Of a DNA stretch of 64,000 nucleotides, positions 41,080 to 50,124 are shown one piece after another. The DNA is from Streptomyces sp. CB02261. Its GTDB lineage: Bacteria; Actinomycetota; Actinomycetes; Streptomycetales; Streptomycetaceae. The notes beneath the pieces were generated by a model. It was not told the origin of the DNA and did not search any database. It saw nothing but the letters and a program-made list of their open reading frames with translations. The stretch spans positions 133,478 to 197,477 of the forward strand of contig NZ_LIVX01000003.1 of assembly GCF_001905665.1 (NCBI RefSeq), written 5' to 3'. Positions within the stretch are counted from its first letter, which is position 1; every line of letters starts with the position of its first letter. A program made the position numbers and the translations under genes.

Positions 41080-41820
41080 GTGTACCGGTTCCTGAGAACG
41101 CCCCGCTGGTGGGGGATCAACGTCTTCGTCCTGCTGGCGATCCCGTTCTGCGTCTTCATGGGGACCTGGCAGCTGGGCAAGTTCGAGGATCGCGTCGACA
41201 CCCACCAGGAGGCCGAGGAGCGGCCGGCCGCGAGCTCCCTGGCGGCGGCGCCGCTGGACTCGCTGCTGCCGGTGGACAAGGAGACCTCGGGCCGCCCGGC
41301 CGAGGCGCGCGGCCGGTTCGGGGAGCAGTTCCTCGTCCCGGACCGTGAGCTGGACGGCCGGGCCGGCTCGTACGTCCTGACGATGCTGCGGACGGACGCC
41401 GGGCGGTCCCTGCCGGTGGTCCGGGGCTGGCTCCCCACGGGCGCGGAGGCCCCCGCCCCGCCGTCCGGCGAGGTGACGGTGGTGGGCGCGCTCCAGGCCT
41501 CGGAGACCGCGGGCACCAAGGGCGTCCACACGGCCGGCGGGCTGCCCGAGGGGCAGCTCGGCATGATCAGCGCGGCCACCCTGGTGAACGTGGTGACGGA
41601 CGACGTCTACGACGCCTGGATCACCCTCGCCGACGCGCCCGCCGGTCTCACCCCGGTCCCCGCGGCCGCGGCGGCGGGCACGAGCCTGGACGTGAAGGCC
41701 TTCCAGAACCTCGGCTACACGGCGGAGTGGTTCGTCTTCGCCGGTTTCGTCCTCTTCATGTGGTTCCGCCTGGTGCGCCGCGAGGCGGAGGCGTCCCGCG
41801 ACGAGGCCCTGGGCCTGTAG
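41080..41820 (+). CDS. SURF1-family cytochrome oxidase biogenesis protein
   Basis: This gene encodes 246 residues from GTG 41080, which follows TACCGT by 7 nt, a leaderless geometry; GTG/TTG codons further up are less likely. The classical layout is N-terminal membrane helix (WWGINVFVLLAIPFCVFMGT) with WQLGKFEDR after it, the SURF1 core with RGRFGEQFLVPDRELDG and LPVVRGWLPTG, and a C-terminal helix (AEWFVFAGFVLFMWFRLVRR). The central loop lies outside the membrane. SURF1 proteins help heme insertion into aa3-type cytochrome c oxidase. No oxidase subunits are nearby. Confidence 0.92.
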   Translation: MYRFLRTPRWWGINVFVLLAIPFCVFMGTWQLGKFEDRVDTHQEAEERPAASSLAAAPLDSLLPVDKETSGRPAEARGRFGEQFLVPDRELDGRAGSYVLTMLRTDAGRSLPVVRGWLPTGAEAPAPPSGEVTVVGALQASETAGTKGVHTAGGLPEGQLGMISAATLVNVVTDDVYDAWITLADAPAGLTPVPAAAAAGTSLDVKAFQNLGYTAEWFVFAGFVLFMWFRLVRREAEASRDEALGL

Positions 41821-41828
41821 GCCGTCCT

Positions 41829-41866
41829 GCTCAGGCGGGCGGGCCCCGCAGGACCCGCCCCTGAGC
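41829..41866. terminator. Terminator hairpin with flanking CCCTGAGC repeats
   Basis: GCTCAGGCGGGCGGG pairs with CCCGCCCCTGAGC with a 2-nt bulge, between SURF1 and the convergent gene ending at 41921. Two more CCCTGAGCC copies follow at about 41874-41900, so the right arm has been repeated. Confidence 0.7.
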
Positions 41867-41920
41867 TTCCAGGCCCTGAGCCTTCCGCCCCTGAGCCTCC
41901 CGGCCCAGGGGCTCGCGGCC

Positions 41921-43108
41921 TCAGGACAGGAGGCCGGTCCGGTAGAGGGTGCCCGCGCAGGCGTTGGAGATGGTCGCCGACGCCGCCGGACCGCCCGGTT
42001 CGGCGACGTGGGTGACCAGGACGCTGCCGTCCGCCGGGCCGTCCTCACGGAGCAGCTGGGGTGCCGCGCCGGCTTCCGCCTCCGCGCCCGTGCCCGCCTC
42101 CCCGCCGGTGTCCGGTCCGGTGCCGGTGCCGCCCGCGCCCGAGCCCTCGCTGGGGTCGGGGTCGGTCGTCGGCTCCGTCGGCGGGGGGTCCGTCGGGGGC
42201 GGTGTGGTCGGCGGCTCGGTGGGCTCCACCGGATCCGTCGGGGTGGGCTCGCCGCCGCTCGTCGGGCAGGTCTCGCTGGGTACCCAGACGAACTTCACCT
42301 GGTAGGAGCCGCTCGGCCGCAGGACGAGCGAGGACGACTCCTGCGAGGGGTCGGGCAGCCCGCTGCCGCCGTCGCCCGAGGTGTGCCGGACCACCGAGAT
42401 CCGCGAGGGGTCGGCGGCGCCGCGGGCCTCGAAGCTGAAGACCCCGCTGCCGTCGACGACACAGGCACGGCCGGAGTAGTTGGCGATGCGGAAGGAGCCG
42501 TGCACCTTTCCCTCGCCGTCGGGCCCGCCGGCCCCGGCGGAGCTGATGACGAGCTGGTCGGCCCTGCACCGCGGCACGGAGCCGGTGTCCGTGCCCTGCG
42601 TCTGCCGGGGGCCGCCGCCGACCGCGCCGGTGCCGGGCCGCTGCGGCGTGCCGGAGGCACCTTCCGCCTCACCCGGGGACGGGGACACGGTGGTCGCGGG
42701 GCCCGTCGCGCTCTGACCGCCCTCGACGCCGGTCTCGGCGCCGGTGCCGCCCTGGGCCTCCTCGCCGTGGCCCGCGTTCACCGGGTTGCCGGCGGCGGAG
42801 ACGCCGCCCGACGCGGCGACGTGCACGAAGGCCGGCACCGCCGTCCCGATGAGGACCGCCGCGGCGGCCGCGCCCACGATGGCCTGCCGCTTCCGGGCCC
42901 GCCGCGCGGGCACGGCGCGGTGCAGGTGTTCGAGCGAACCGTGGGACGGTTCGAGGCCGGACACGGCGCTCTGGAACAGCCGCCGCAGCGCCAGTTCCTC
43001 GTCGCCGTCGCCCTCGCCGGGCTCGATGTTCACCATGCGCTGTCCACTCAGGTCGTCACGTTCTTCTCCGGCGTCACGTCCGCCGTCCTTGCCGATCGCC
43101 TCGCTCAT
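41921..43108 (-). CDS. Membrane-spanning partner of the ECF sigma factor, probable anti-sigma
   Basis: This gene encodes 395 residues from ATG 43108, overlapping the sigma-factor stop by 4 bp. The N-terminal 70 residues are cytoplasmic and contain an acidic helix (DGDEELALRRLFQSAVSGLE) that could hold the sigma factor; no zinc-binding HxxxCxxC is seen. One membrane helix follows a basic RRARKRQ (AIVGAAAAAVLIGTAVPAFV). Outside there is a Gly/Thr-rich linker, a folded Cys-containing domain of DUF4232-like character (VPRCRADQLVISS, IANYSGRACVVDG, VWVPSETCP), a Pro/Thr-rich repeat (PTDPVEPTEPPTTPPPTDPP), and a C-terminal Cys motif (ISNACAGTLYRTG). Coupling to the sigma gene makes an anti-sigma or signal-receiving role likely, though not shown by motif. 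Confidence 0.75.
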   Translation of the reverse strand: MSEAIGKDGGRDAGEERDDLSGQRMVNIEPGEGDGDEELALRRLFQSAVSGLEPSHGSLEHLHRAVPARRARKRQAIVGAAAAAVLIGTAVPAFVHVAASGGVSAAGNPVNAGHGEEAQGGTGAETGVEGGQSATGPATTVSPSPGEAEGASGTPQRPGTGAVGGGPRQTQGTDTGSVPRCRADQLVISSAGAGGPDGEGKVHGSFRIANYSGRACVVDGSGVFSFEARGAADPSRISVVRHTSGDGGSGLPDPSQESSSLVLRPSGSYQVKFVWVPSETCPTSGGEPTPTDPVEPTEPPTTPPPTDPPPTEPTTDPDPSEGSGAGGTGTGPDTGGEAGTGAEAEAGAAPQLLREDGPADGSVLVTHVAEPGGPAASATISNACAGTLYRTGLLS

Positions 43109-43836
43109 GACGTCGCTCCCATGGCGACGCGCAGCGCCGCGATGCCCCGCGAACCGTATGCCTTCACCGAACCCAGCGATATCCCGAGCGCCTCGGCGAC
43201 CTGCGCCTCGGTCATGTCGGAGAAGTACCGCAGGGCGAGCACCTCGCGCTGGCGCCGCTGGAGCCCGCGCATGGCCTTGATCAGGTCCTCGCGCTCCAGC
43301 TGGTCGTACGCGCCCTCCTCCGCGCTGGCCATGTCCGGCATCGGCTTGGACAGCAGCTTGAGGCCGAGGATGCGGCGGCGCAGCGCGGACCGGGAGAGGT
43401 TCACGACGGTCTGGCGCAGGTAGGCGAGCGTCTTCTCGGGCTCGCGCACCCGCTTGCGGGCCGAGTGGACGCGGATGAACGCCTCCTGGACGACGTCCTC
43501 GCAGGAGGCCGTGTCGTCGAGGAGCAGCGCGGCGAGTCCGAGCAGCGACCGGTAGTGGGCGCGGTAGGTCTCGGTGAGGTGGTCGACGGTGGTGCCGGCG
43601 GCGGGGGCGCTCTCGGCGCTCGCCCGGGGCGACGGGATGCCGTCCATGGAGCCGGCGCGGGATCCGGTGGGCACGGGGGCGATCACCGGCATGCCGCCGA
43701 GAGCGCGCGGGCGCCGGTACGGGGCGGCCGCCGCGGAGGCGCGTACGGGGACGACTGCGACGCTCCGCGCGGGGAGCACCGCCGTGCCCGCGCCGCGCAG
43801 CGGGGCGATGGTCGCGATGTCGAGTAGCTCAGCCAC
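43105..43836 (-). CDS. ECF sigma factor, SigE/SigM-like, with N-terminal extension
   Basis: This gene encodes 243 residues from GTG 43836. Region 2 starts near residue 83 (VDHLTETYRAHYRSLLGLAA, with CEDVVQEAFIRVHSA, -10 recognition) and region 4 near 185 (MRGLQRRQREVLALRYFSDM, TEAQVAEALGISLGSVKAYG, -35 recognition). The final GSVKAYGSRG replaces the usual RSRVxRA found in most ECFs. Before region 2 there is an 80-residue Ala/Pro/Arg-rich extension that is not in ordinary ECF factors; a later start near residue 63 (MDGIPSPRASAE) is possible and would make a standard 180-residue protein. It is coupled to the membrane protein gene downstream. Confidence 0.9.
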   Translation of the reverse strand: MAELLDIATIAPLRGAGTAVLPARSVAVVPVRASAAAAPYRRPRALGGMPVIAPVPTGSRAGSMDGIPSPRASAESAPAAGTTVDHLTETYRAHYRSLLGLAALLLDDTASCEDVVQEAFIRVHSARKRVREPEKTLAYLRQTVVNLSRSALRRRILGLKLLSKPMPDMASAEEGAYDQLEREDLIKAMRGLQRRQREVLALRYFSDMTEAQVAEALGISLGSVKAYGSRGIAALRVAMGATS

Positions 43837-44095
43837 GCATGTTGGACACGCTTCCCCCCGTCAGGGTTGTACGCGTGCGTCACCCTTTTCGACGGTGCGT
43901 CGTCTGTCCTCATCCGTAACCGTTCTCCCCGATGCCCCGCCCTCACAGCGTGTCCGCTCCCACGACCGTGGCGAACGCAGAGACGCCTCCACCCAACTAC
44001 TGGTTGCAGCAAGGGGGAAGAGCATCGTCAACCACGGAATCACCGCAGTTCAAGAGGTATCTGACGCGTATTTGCTCACAGGACGTACACAGATC

Positions 44096-45154
44096 CTACA
44101 AAGCCGGGACAACAGATTCCGCGATCTGAAGCGCGTTCAGCGCCGCACCCTTGCGGAGATTGTCCACGCAGACGAAGAAATCGAGGGCGCGCTCGTCGTC
44201 GAGGGAGCGCCGTACCCGCCCCACCCAGGCGGGGTCGGTGCCGACGACGTCGGCGGGGGTGGGGAAGTCGCCCGCGCCGGGGTCGTCGTACAGCACGACC
44301 CCCGGCGAGGTCGCCAGGATCTCGTGCGCGCGCCCGACGGGCACGGGGCGCTCGAAGCGGGCGTGCACGGAGACGGAGTGGCCGGTGATGACGGGCACCC
44401 GCAGGCAGGTGGCGGAGACCCGCAGCATGGGCAGTCCGAGCACCCGTCGGGTCTCGTCCCGTACGCGCTCCTCCTCCGAGGAGGCCCCGTCGGCGCCCGG
44501 GGTGCCCGACCAGGGCAGGACGTTGGCGGCGAGGGGCCCGGGGAAGGGGCCGGTGTTCTCGCCCACGGCCCGCCGCAGGTCACCGGGTTGGGTGCCCAGG
44601 TCGCCGTCGGCGGCCACCAGGCCGAGCTGGCCCCGGAGCGCGTCGACGCCCGCCTGTCCGGCACCGGCGCCGCCTGCTGCCTGCTGGGCGGTGACGACGA
44701 GTTCGGTGAGCCCGAACTGGGCGTGGAGGGCGCCCACGGCGACGATCAGGGCGAGGGTGGTGCAGCCGGGGCTCGCGACGATGCCCCGGGGCCGTACGCG
44801 CGCCGCGTGCGGGTTGGTCTCGGGGACCACGAGGGGGACGTCGGGGTCCGCCCGGAAGGCGGCGGAGGTGTCGACGACGACGGCGCCCTTGGCCGCGGCG
44901 ATGGGCGCCCAGTGCGCGGCGACCGCCTCGGGCACCAGGAAGAGCGCGAGGTCGACGCCTTCGAGGGCCTCCTCGTCCAGCGCGAGGATCTCGCACTCCA
45001 CCCCGCGCACGGCGGCCTTGCGGCCCGCCGAACGCGGGGAGGAGAGGAGGCGTATCTCGCCCCAGACGTCCGCGTGGTGCGTGAGCATCTGGAGCATCAC
45101 CGAGCCGACGGCTCCGGTCGCACCGACGACCGCGAGCGTCGGCTTCGGCGTCAT
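44096..45154 (-). CDS. asd: Aspartate-semialdehyde dehydrogenase, divergent form
   Basis: This gene encodes 352 residues from ATG 45154, overlapping the ask stop by 4 bp. It reduces aspartyl phosphate to the semialdehyde with NADPH for the lysine/DAP, threonine and methionine pathways. The nucleotide loop [16 protein letters not shown], the catalytic Cys in [13 protein letters not shown], the Gln in TAQQAAGG, the substrate Arg in [10 protein letters not shown] with the catalytic His, and the C-terminal [17 protein letters not shown] are present. Deviations are notable. The usual ANPNCTT around the cysteine reads ASPGCTT, and the EEQKLRNE lysine position reads EEERVRDE. Activity may be altered, and another asd may exist elsewhere, as in S. 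coelicolor. It is the second gene of the ask-asd operon. Confidence 0.88.
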   Translation of the reverse strand: MTPKPTLAVVGATGAVGSVMLQMLTHHADVWGEIRLLSSPRSAGRKAAVRGVECEILALDEEALEGVDLALFLVPEAVAAHWAPIAAAKGAVVVDTSAAFRADPDVPLVVPETNPHAARVRPRGIVASPGCTTLALIVAVGALHAQFGLTELVVTAQQAAGGAGAGQAGVDALRGQLGLVAADGDLGTQPGDLRRAVGENTGPFPGPLAANVLPWSGTPGADGASSEEERVRDETRRVLGLPMLRVSATCLRVPVITGHSVSVHARFERPVPVGRAHEILATSPGVVLYDDPGAGDFPTPADVVGTDPAWVGRVRRSLDDERALDFFVCVDNLRKGAALNALQIAESVVPAL

Positions 45155-46422
45155 CGGCCGGTGCCTCCATAGACGACGGCCTCGTCCGAGTCGCTGTCCA
45201 GGCCGAAGGCCGAGTGGACGGCGCGCACGGCCTCGTTGACGTCGTCGGCGCGGGTGACGACGGAGATGCGGATCTCGGACGTCGAGATCAGCTCGATGTT
45301 CACACCGGCGTCGGAGAGCGCGCGGAAGAAGTCCGCGGTGACCCCCGGGTTGGTCTTCATGCCGGCGCCGACCAGGGAGATCTTGCCGATCTGGTCGTCG
45401 TACCGCAGCGACTCGAAGCCGATCGCGGTCTTCGCCTTCTCCAGGGCGTCGATGGCCTTGCGGCCCTCGGCCTTGGGGAGGGTGAAGGAGATGTCCGTGA
45501 GGCCGGTGGAGGCCGCGGACACGTTCTGCACGATCATGTCGATGTTGATCTCGGCGTCCGCGACGGCCCGGAAGATGGCCGCGGCCTCGCCCGGCTTGTC
45601 CGGCACGCCGACGACGGTGATCTTCGCCTCGGAGGTGTCGTGGGCGACGCCCGAGATGATGGCCTGCTCCACCTTGCGGTCCCCTTGTGGCTCGTTGCTG
45701 ACCCACGTGCCCTGCAGCCCCGAGAAGGACGAGCGGACGTGGATCGGGATGTTGTAGCGACGCGCGTACTCGACGCACCGGTGCAGCAGCACCTTGGAGC
45801 CGGAGGCGGCGAGCTCCAGCATGTCCTCGAAGGAGATCCAGTCGATCTTCTTCGCCTTCTTCACGACGCGCGGGTCGGCCGTGAACACACCGTCGACGTC
45901 GGTGTAGATCTCACAGACCTCGGCGTCGAGCGCGGCCGCCAGCGCCACGGCGGTGGTGTCGGAACCGCCACGGCCCAGCGTGGTGATGTCCTTCTTGTCC
46001 TGGGACACACCCTGGAAACCGGCGACGATGGCGATGTTGCCCTCGTCGAGGGCGGTGCGGATCCGGCCCGGCGTGACATCGATGATGCGCGCTTTGTTGT
46101 GGACGGAGTCGGTGATGACACCGGCCTGGCTGCCCGTGAACGACTGGGCCTCGTGGCCCAGGTTTTTGATCGCCATGGCCAGCAGGGCCATGGAGATCCG
46201 CTCTCCGGCGGTCAGCAGCATGTCGAACTCACGCCCGGCAGGGATCGGGGATACCTGCTCGGCGAGATCGATCAACTCGTCCGTCGTGTCGCCCATCGCG
46301 GAAACCACGACGACCACCTGGTGGCCGTTCTTCTTGGCGTCCACGATTCGCTTGGCGACGCGCTTGATGCCTTCGGCATCGGCAACGGAGGAGCCTCCGT
46401 ACTTCTGCACGACAAGGCCCAC
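45151..46422 (-). CDS. ask: Aspartokinase (alpha, with probable internal beta start)
   Basis: This gene encodes 423 residues from ATG 46422. It phosphorylates L-aspartate at the head of the DAP/lysine, threonine and methionine pathways. The N-terminal [20 protein letters not shown] (ATP/Asp site), the segment [20 protein letters not shown], and two C-terminal ACT domains ([20 protein letters not shown] and [20 protein letters not shown]) are typical of the Lys/Thr concerted-feedback type. In related actinobacteria the same gene also encodes a beta subunit from an internal start before the ACT domains; the region around [19 protein letters not shown] (about residue 215-235) is where it should begin. 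It is followed by asd with a 4-bp overlap. Confidence 0.95.
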   Translation of the reverse strand: MGLVVQKYGGSSVADAEGIKRVAKRIVDAKKNGHQVVVVVSAMGDTTDELIDLAEQVSPIPAGREFDMLLTAGERISMALLAMAIKNLGHEAQSFTGSQAGVITDSVHNKARIIDVTPGRIRTALDEGNIAIVAGFQGVSQDKKDITTLGRGGSDTTAVALAAALDAEVCEIYTDVDGVFTADPRVVKKAKKIDWISFEDMLELAASGSKVLLHRCVEYARRYNIPIHVRSSFSGLQGTWVSNEPQGDRKVEQAIISGVAHDTSEAKITVVGVPDKPGEAAAIFRAVADAEINIDMIVQNVSAASTGLTDISFTLPKAEGRKAIDALEKAKTAIGFESLRYDDQIGKISLVGAGMKTNPGVTADFFRALSDAGVNIELISTSEIRISVVTRADDVNEAVRAVHSAFGLDSDSDEAVVYGGTGR

Positions 46423-46562
46423 GTGCGCTCCTCGCTCAGTGTGTGCCGCAGCCGGCGCTGCGATCGCCTCAGTCTAACGAGGGACCTGCGAACCCCTCTG
46501 TGATATCGAATGCTGAGACGCGGCGCTCACTGGCTGATCATCCGGGCCTCCGGCGCGGTGCG

Positions 46563-47225
46563 CTACTTCCTGAGCGGGCGCATCCCCAGCGGCGCGCCGA
46601 TCTCCTGGACCATGACGCGGCCCGCCTCCTCGGCGAGGTCGTCCTCGGTGATGTCCTCGTCGATGTCGAGGCCGTCGAGGGCCGCGAGGGGCTGGTCGAG
46701 GCGGACGTGGGCGACGAGGGACTGGAGGGCGCGGAGGGTGGCCGACGCGGTCGGGCCCCAGTTGGAGAAGTAGGAGAACTGCCACCACCACAGCGCCTCG
46801 CTGGTCCGGCCCGCCCGGTAGTGGGCGAGGCCGTGCCGCAGGTCGGTGACGATGTCGGCCAGGTTGTCGGAGATCCGGGCCGGGACCGGGGCCTTGCGGG
46901 GCTCGTACGGGTCGAAGACCTCGGAGAACACGTCGACCGGGTCGAGGAGCACGGCGAACCGCTCGCGGAGGTCGTCCACGTCGGGCTCGGGGCCCGTGTC
47001 GGTCTCGTACCGCTCGTCCGGGACGATGTCCTCGTGCGCGCCGAGCCGGCCGCCCGCGAGGAGCAGCTGCGAGATCTCCAGGAGCAGGAACGGCACCGCG
47101 CTGTCCGGCTCGTCGCCCTTGGCGACCTCGGTGGTCGCGACGATGAAGCTCTCGATGGAGTCGGCGATCTGGACGGCGAAGTCGTCGGGGTTCTGCGTGA
47201 TCGCGTGCAGCGTGGGGTCAGACAT
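46563..47225 (-). CDS. DUF5063 domain protein
   Basis: This gene encodes 220 residues from ATG 47225, with GGGAGG 9 nt upstream. An all-helical acidic protein (DPDDFAVQIADSIESFIVAT-like start, LLEISQLLLAGGRLGAHEDI, WWWQFSYFSNWGPTASATLR) that matches what I recall of the DUF5063 family, found in actinobacteria directly after recR. Function unknown. It ends with MRPLRK. The gap to recR is 35 bp, so recR and this gene are very likely co-transcribed. Confidence 0.82.
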   Translation of the reverse strand: MSDPTLHAITQNPDDFAVQIADSIESFIVATTEVAKGDEPDSAVPFLLLEISQLLLAGGRLGAHEDIVPDERYETDTGPEPDVDDLRERFAVLLDPVDVFSEVFDPYEPRKAPVPARISDNLADIVTDLRHGLAHYRAGRTSEALWWWQFSYFSNWGPTASATLRALQSLVAHVRLDQPLAALDGLDIDEDITEDDLAEEAGRVMVQEIGAPLGMRPLRK

Positions 47226-47260
47226 CGAGGAGCCTCCCTGAGAGCGCGCCGGCCCGGTCG

Positions 47261-47860
47261 TCATACATCTAGCAGCCTCCGTCCCTCGAAGGCACGGCCG
47301 AGCGTCACCTCGTCGGCGTACTCCAGATCGCCGCCGACCGGGAGGCCGCTGGCGAGCCGGGTGACCTTCAGACCCATGGGCTTGATCATCCGCGCCAGGT
47401 AGGTCGCGGTGGCCTCGCCCTCCAGGTTCGGGTCGGTCGCGAGGATCAGCTCCGTGACGGTGCCGTCGGCGAGCCGCGCGAGCAGCTCGCGGATGCGCAG
47501 GTCGTCCGGGCCGACGCCCTCGATCGGGCTGATCGCGCCGCCGAGGACGTGGTACCGCCCCCGGAACTCGCGCGTCCGCTCGATCGCCACGACGTCCTTC
47601 GGCTCCTCGACGACGCAGATGACGGTCAGGTCGCGGCGCGGGTCCCGGCAGATGTTGCACTGCTCCTGCTGGGCCACGTTGCCGCAGATCGCGCAGAACC
47701 TGACCTTCTCCTTGACCTCCAGGAGCGCGTGCGCGAGCCGCCTGACGTCGGTCGGCTCGGCCTGGAGGACATGGAAGGCGATCCGCTGCGCGCTCTTGGG
47801 ACCGACGCCGGGCAGCCTGCCCAGTTCGTCGATGAGGTCCTGCACCACGCCTTCGTACAC
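47261..47860 (-). CDS. recR: Recombination protein RecR
   Basis: This gene encodes 199 residues from GTG 47860, with GGAAGG 7 nt upstream, the usual RecR length. Helix-hairpin-helix [20 protein letters not shown], zinc finger [18 protein letters not shown] (C-x2-C-x8/11-C-x2-C), TOPRIM domain with [17 protein letters not shown] and [19 protein letters not shown], and the Walker-B-like C-terminus [20 protein letters not shown] are complete. RecR acts with RecF and RecO in gap repair. TACCGT at 47893-47898 on the minus strand may be its own -10. It is downstream of ybaB and a terminator lies between them. Confidence 0.96.
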   Translation of the reverse strand: MYEGVVQDLIDELGRLPGVGPKSAQRIAFHVLQAEPTDVRRLAHALLEVKEKVRFCAICGNVAQQEQCNICRDPRRDLTVICVVEEPKDVVAIERTREFRGRYHVLGGAISPIEGVGPDDLRIRELLARLADGTVTELILATDPNLEGEATATYLARMIKPMGLKVTRLASGLPVGGDLEYADEVTLGRAFEGRRLLDV

Positions 47861-47927
47861 GGAACGCCCTTCCAAGGGAGTGCTTGATTCTTACGGTAGT
47901 AGCTGCGGGCGGCCCGTAGAAGCCCAA

Positions 47928-47958
47928 GGGACCCCGGGCCTCGGAAGCCCGGGGTCCC
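47928..47958 (-). terminator. Hairpin between ybaB and recR
   Basis: GGGACCCCGGGC (47928-47939) pairs with GCCCGGGGTCCC (47947-47958) around a 7-nt loop, 31 bp past the ybaB stop. It may only attenuate, since ybaB-recR pairs are often co-transcribed. Confidence 0.65.
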
Positions 47959-47988
47959 CGGGGCCCCGGAGGGCCGCGGGCCGGGGTC

Positions 47989-48324
47989 TCAGAAGCCGAG
48001 GCCCGGCATGCCGCCCATGCCCTGGGCCAGGGGGCCGAGCTTGGCCTGCTGGAGCTGCTGCGCGTTCTCGTTGGCGGCCTGGACGGCCGCCACGATCAGG
48101 TCGGCGAGCGTCTCCGTGTCCTCCGGATCCACCGCCTTGGGGTCGATCACCAGGCCGCGCAGCTCGCCGGAGCCCGTCACGGTCGCCTTGACCAGGCCGC
48201 CGCCCGCCTGACCGTCGACCTCGGTCGCCGCGAGCTCCTCCTGGGCGCGGGCGAGGTCCTGCTGCATCTTCTGGGCCTGCTGGAGAAGCTGCTGCATGTT
48301 GGGCTGACCACCACCGGGAATCAC
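47989..48324 (-). CDS. YbaB/EbfC nucleoid-associated protein
   Basis: This gene encodes 111 residues from GTG 48324, with AGGAG 5 nt upstream ([20 protein letters not shown]). GTG 48330 would overlap the ribosome site. A glutamine-rich coiled N-terminus ([20 protein letters not shown]), a central strand pair ([40 protein letters not shown]) and helix [20 protein letters not shown] form the EbfC DNA-binding clamp. The protein is small and cytoplasmic. It forms the upstream partner of recR as in most bacteria. Confidence 0.94.
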   Translation of the reverse strand: MIPGGGQPNMQQLLQQAQKMQQDLARAQEELAATEVDGQAGGGLVKATVTGSGELRGLVIDPKAVDPEDTETLADLIVAAVQAANENAQQLQQAKLGPLAQGMGGMPGLGF

Positions 48325-48574
48325 GGTCACTCCTGAGGTTCGGTACGTCCGTATGTCGGTACGCCGAGCCTACGTGGTCCCCGCCCGCCCTGCCTCCACC
48401 ACTCTTTCGAGTGAGAAACTGCGGGCTCCTCTACCTGATCAAGACGCTCTTGCGGGCGGAAATCCTGGGATTCCGGGCCCGTCGCCCACCATTCGGCGGT
48501 AGGAAGGGCAGGCACCACGTGCACCGCACGTCACAGAAGGACACGAGCGCTGAGCTGAACAGAGGAGTCCCCCG

Positions 48575-49300
48575 GTGAGCCAGCAGCCGGAGATGCAGCC
48601 ACCGGGACCCCCCGGGGGAGACGTCCACCGCGATCTGACCGGTACGCCGTTCCCCCTGGGCGACTGGGGCGAGCCCGCCGAGCGGCTCGACGAGCTGTAC
48701 CGCTGGGTGGAGTCCCATGCCCTGCGCACCGTCGAGTGGTACCTCTCCGACCGTGTCCGCAAGCGCCTCTGCGCCAGGATCCTGCGCATCGGCACGGCCG
48801 CCGGTGTGATCGCCGGCGCCGCCCTGCCCCTCCTCGACCTGACCGGGGTCGTGAAGGGCGCCGCGGGCCTGGGTTACCTGTCGCTGCTGCTCGGTGCCGC
48901 CTGCCTGGCCTGCGACCGGTACTTCGGTCTGACGACCGGCTGGATGAGGGACGTGGCGACCGCCCAGGCCGTGCAGCGGAGACTCCAGGCGCTGCAGTTC
49001 GACTGGGCCTCGGAGAGCGTCCGGGAGGTGCTCGGCCCCACGGAGGGCACCGCCAGCGAGGCGGCCGAGCGATGTCTCGGGGTGCTGCGCCGCTTCTCGG
49101 AGGACGTGACGGAGCTCGTACGGGCGGAGACGGCCGACTGGATGGTCGAGTTCCGCTCGGGTCCGGCGCCGCTGGCGCTCCAGTCGGTCGGCGTGGTGTC
49201 CGCCAGGGGGGCGGAGAGCCCCCACCCCTCGGGCCGCTTCCCGCTGCCGCCCGGCACCCGTCCGAACATGCCGCGCCAGCGCCCCCCGGAGGCCCGCTGA
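48575..49300 (+). CDS. SLATT-like two-helix membrane protein
   Basis: This gene encodes 241 residues from GTG 48575, with GAGG upstream. After a Pro-rich start the segment YRWVESHALRTVEWYLSDRV and RKRLCARILRIG leads into two membrane helices (TAAGVIAGAALPLLDLTGVV and YLSLLLGAACLACDRYFGLT), and then a long helix (ATAQAVQRRLQALQFDWASE). This is the layout of SLATT domains: amphipathic helix, two TMs, cytoplasmic coiled helix. The family was proposed as pore-forming effectors linked to nucleotide sensing. No SLOG, CBASS or nucleotidyltransferase partner is encoded nearby, so a plain housekeeping membrane role is also possible. The tail is Pro/Arg-rich (GRFPLPPGTRPNMPRQRPPE). Confidence 0.65.
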   Translation: MSQQPEMQPPGPPGGDVHRDLTGTPFPLGDWGEPAERLDELYRWVESHALRTVEWYLSDRVRKRLCARILRIGTAAGVIAGAALPLLDLTGVVKGAAGLGYLSLLLGAACLACDRYFGLTTGWMRDVATAQAVQRRLQALQFDWASESVREVLGPTEGTASEAAERCLGVLRRFSEDVTELVRAETADWMVEFRSGPAPLALQSVGVVSARGAESPHPSGRFPLPPGTRPNMPRQRPPEAR

Positions 49301-49327
49301 GGCCCCCGGGGGTACCGGGGGCACGGC

Positions 49328-49978
49328 TCAGCTCAGGATGATCATCGAGCCCTGGGCCAGGCTCCGGGTCGCCGCCGCGTGCAGTCCCAGCCACACGTGC
49401 CGCTCCCGCGCGAAGGGGCCCCCGTCCAGCGGGACCGGCACGGCCGGCTCCTCCAGGGTGGTGGGCCGCTCCGGCGGTACGGGGGCCGCCGGCGGGTTCG
49501 CCGGGTCGATGCCGATCGAGGGCGCCACGTACTGGAGCTCGCGCAGCAGGCCGTACGAGGAGCCGAGCGGGCCGCCGCCCTCCAGGAGCTCGTCGCTGGC
49601 GAGCGGCACCGGGAAGTCGACCGGCACGTACGCGCCCGCGTGGTCGTAGTGCCAGACGAGGTGCGACTGCTGGGCGGTCGCCTCGAACATCTCCAGGAGC
49701 TGTTCGTAGTCCCCGCCGAGCTCGCCGACCGGCTCGACCGGCAGCCCGCACATCTGGAGGAGGTAGGCGCGCCGCAGGAAGTGCAGGGCCTCGTAGTCGA
49801 AGCCGGCGACCGGGGCGACGTCGCCGGAGAGTCCCGGCATGTACGCGTAGACGGGCACGGTCGGCAGACCGGACGCGGTGAGCACGGCGTCGTACGCGGC
49901 GATCTCTTCGGCGAAGGGGTTGTCGGGGCTGTGGCACAGCACGTCGACGAGGGGGACCAGCCACAGGTCACAGGCCAA
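49328..49978 (-). CDS. Protein of unknown function with N-terminal start uncertain
   Basis: I place the start at TTG 49978 (MACDLWLVPLVDVLCHSPDN), giving 216 residues, because GGAG lies about 12 nt upstream and codon bias weakens further up; a GTG inside (VDVLCH) is an alternative. The protein is acidic, with a Tyr/Leu-rich helical middle (FDYEALHFLRRAYLLQMCGL, GDYEQLLEMFEATAQQSHLV) and a Pro/Ala-rich linker before the end. I do not recognise a family. The frame shows strong third-position GC, so the gene is likely real. It converges on the SLATT-like gene with a 27-bp gap. Confidence 0.65.
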   Translation of the reverse strand: MACDLWLVPLVDVLCHSPDNPFAEEIAAYDAVLTASGLPTVPVYAYMPGLSGDVAPVAGFDYEALHFLRRAYLLQMCGLPVEPVGELGGDYEQLLEMFEATAQQSHLVWHYDHAGAYVPVDFPVPLASDELLEGGGPLGSSYGLLRELQYVAPSIGIDPANPPAAPVPPERPTTLEEPAVPVPLDGGPFARERHVWLGLHAAATRSLAQGSMIILS

Positions 49979-50124
49979 GGGAGGCTCGCTCTCCGTCAGT
50001 TGCGGGGGACGTGTGCGGGGGACACGCGCGGGACAGTCGCAGGACGTTTGCAGGGACGGCCAGGTTAGTCGGCGCCCCACAGGCACCGTCCACCCGCTGT
50101 GGACCTGCCCCCGGAGGCCCGCCC

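Noticed and set aside
39457..42048. Minus-strand open frame of 863 codons opposite the S9 peptidase and SURF1 genes
   Set aside because: Low-complexity antisense translation; both plus-strand genes show catalytic or membrane signatures.
48575..49978. Complete antiphage defence system around the SLATT-like gene
   Set aside because: No nucleotidyltransferase, SLOG, reverse transcriptase or nuclease partner is encoded next to it.
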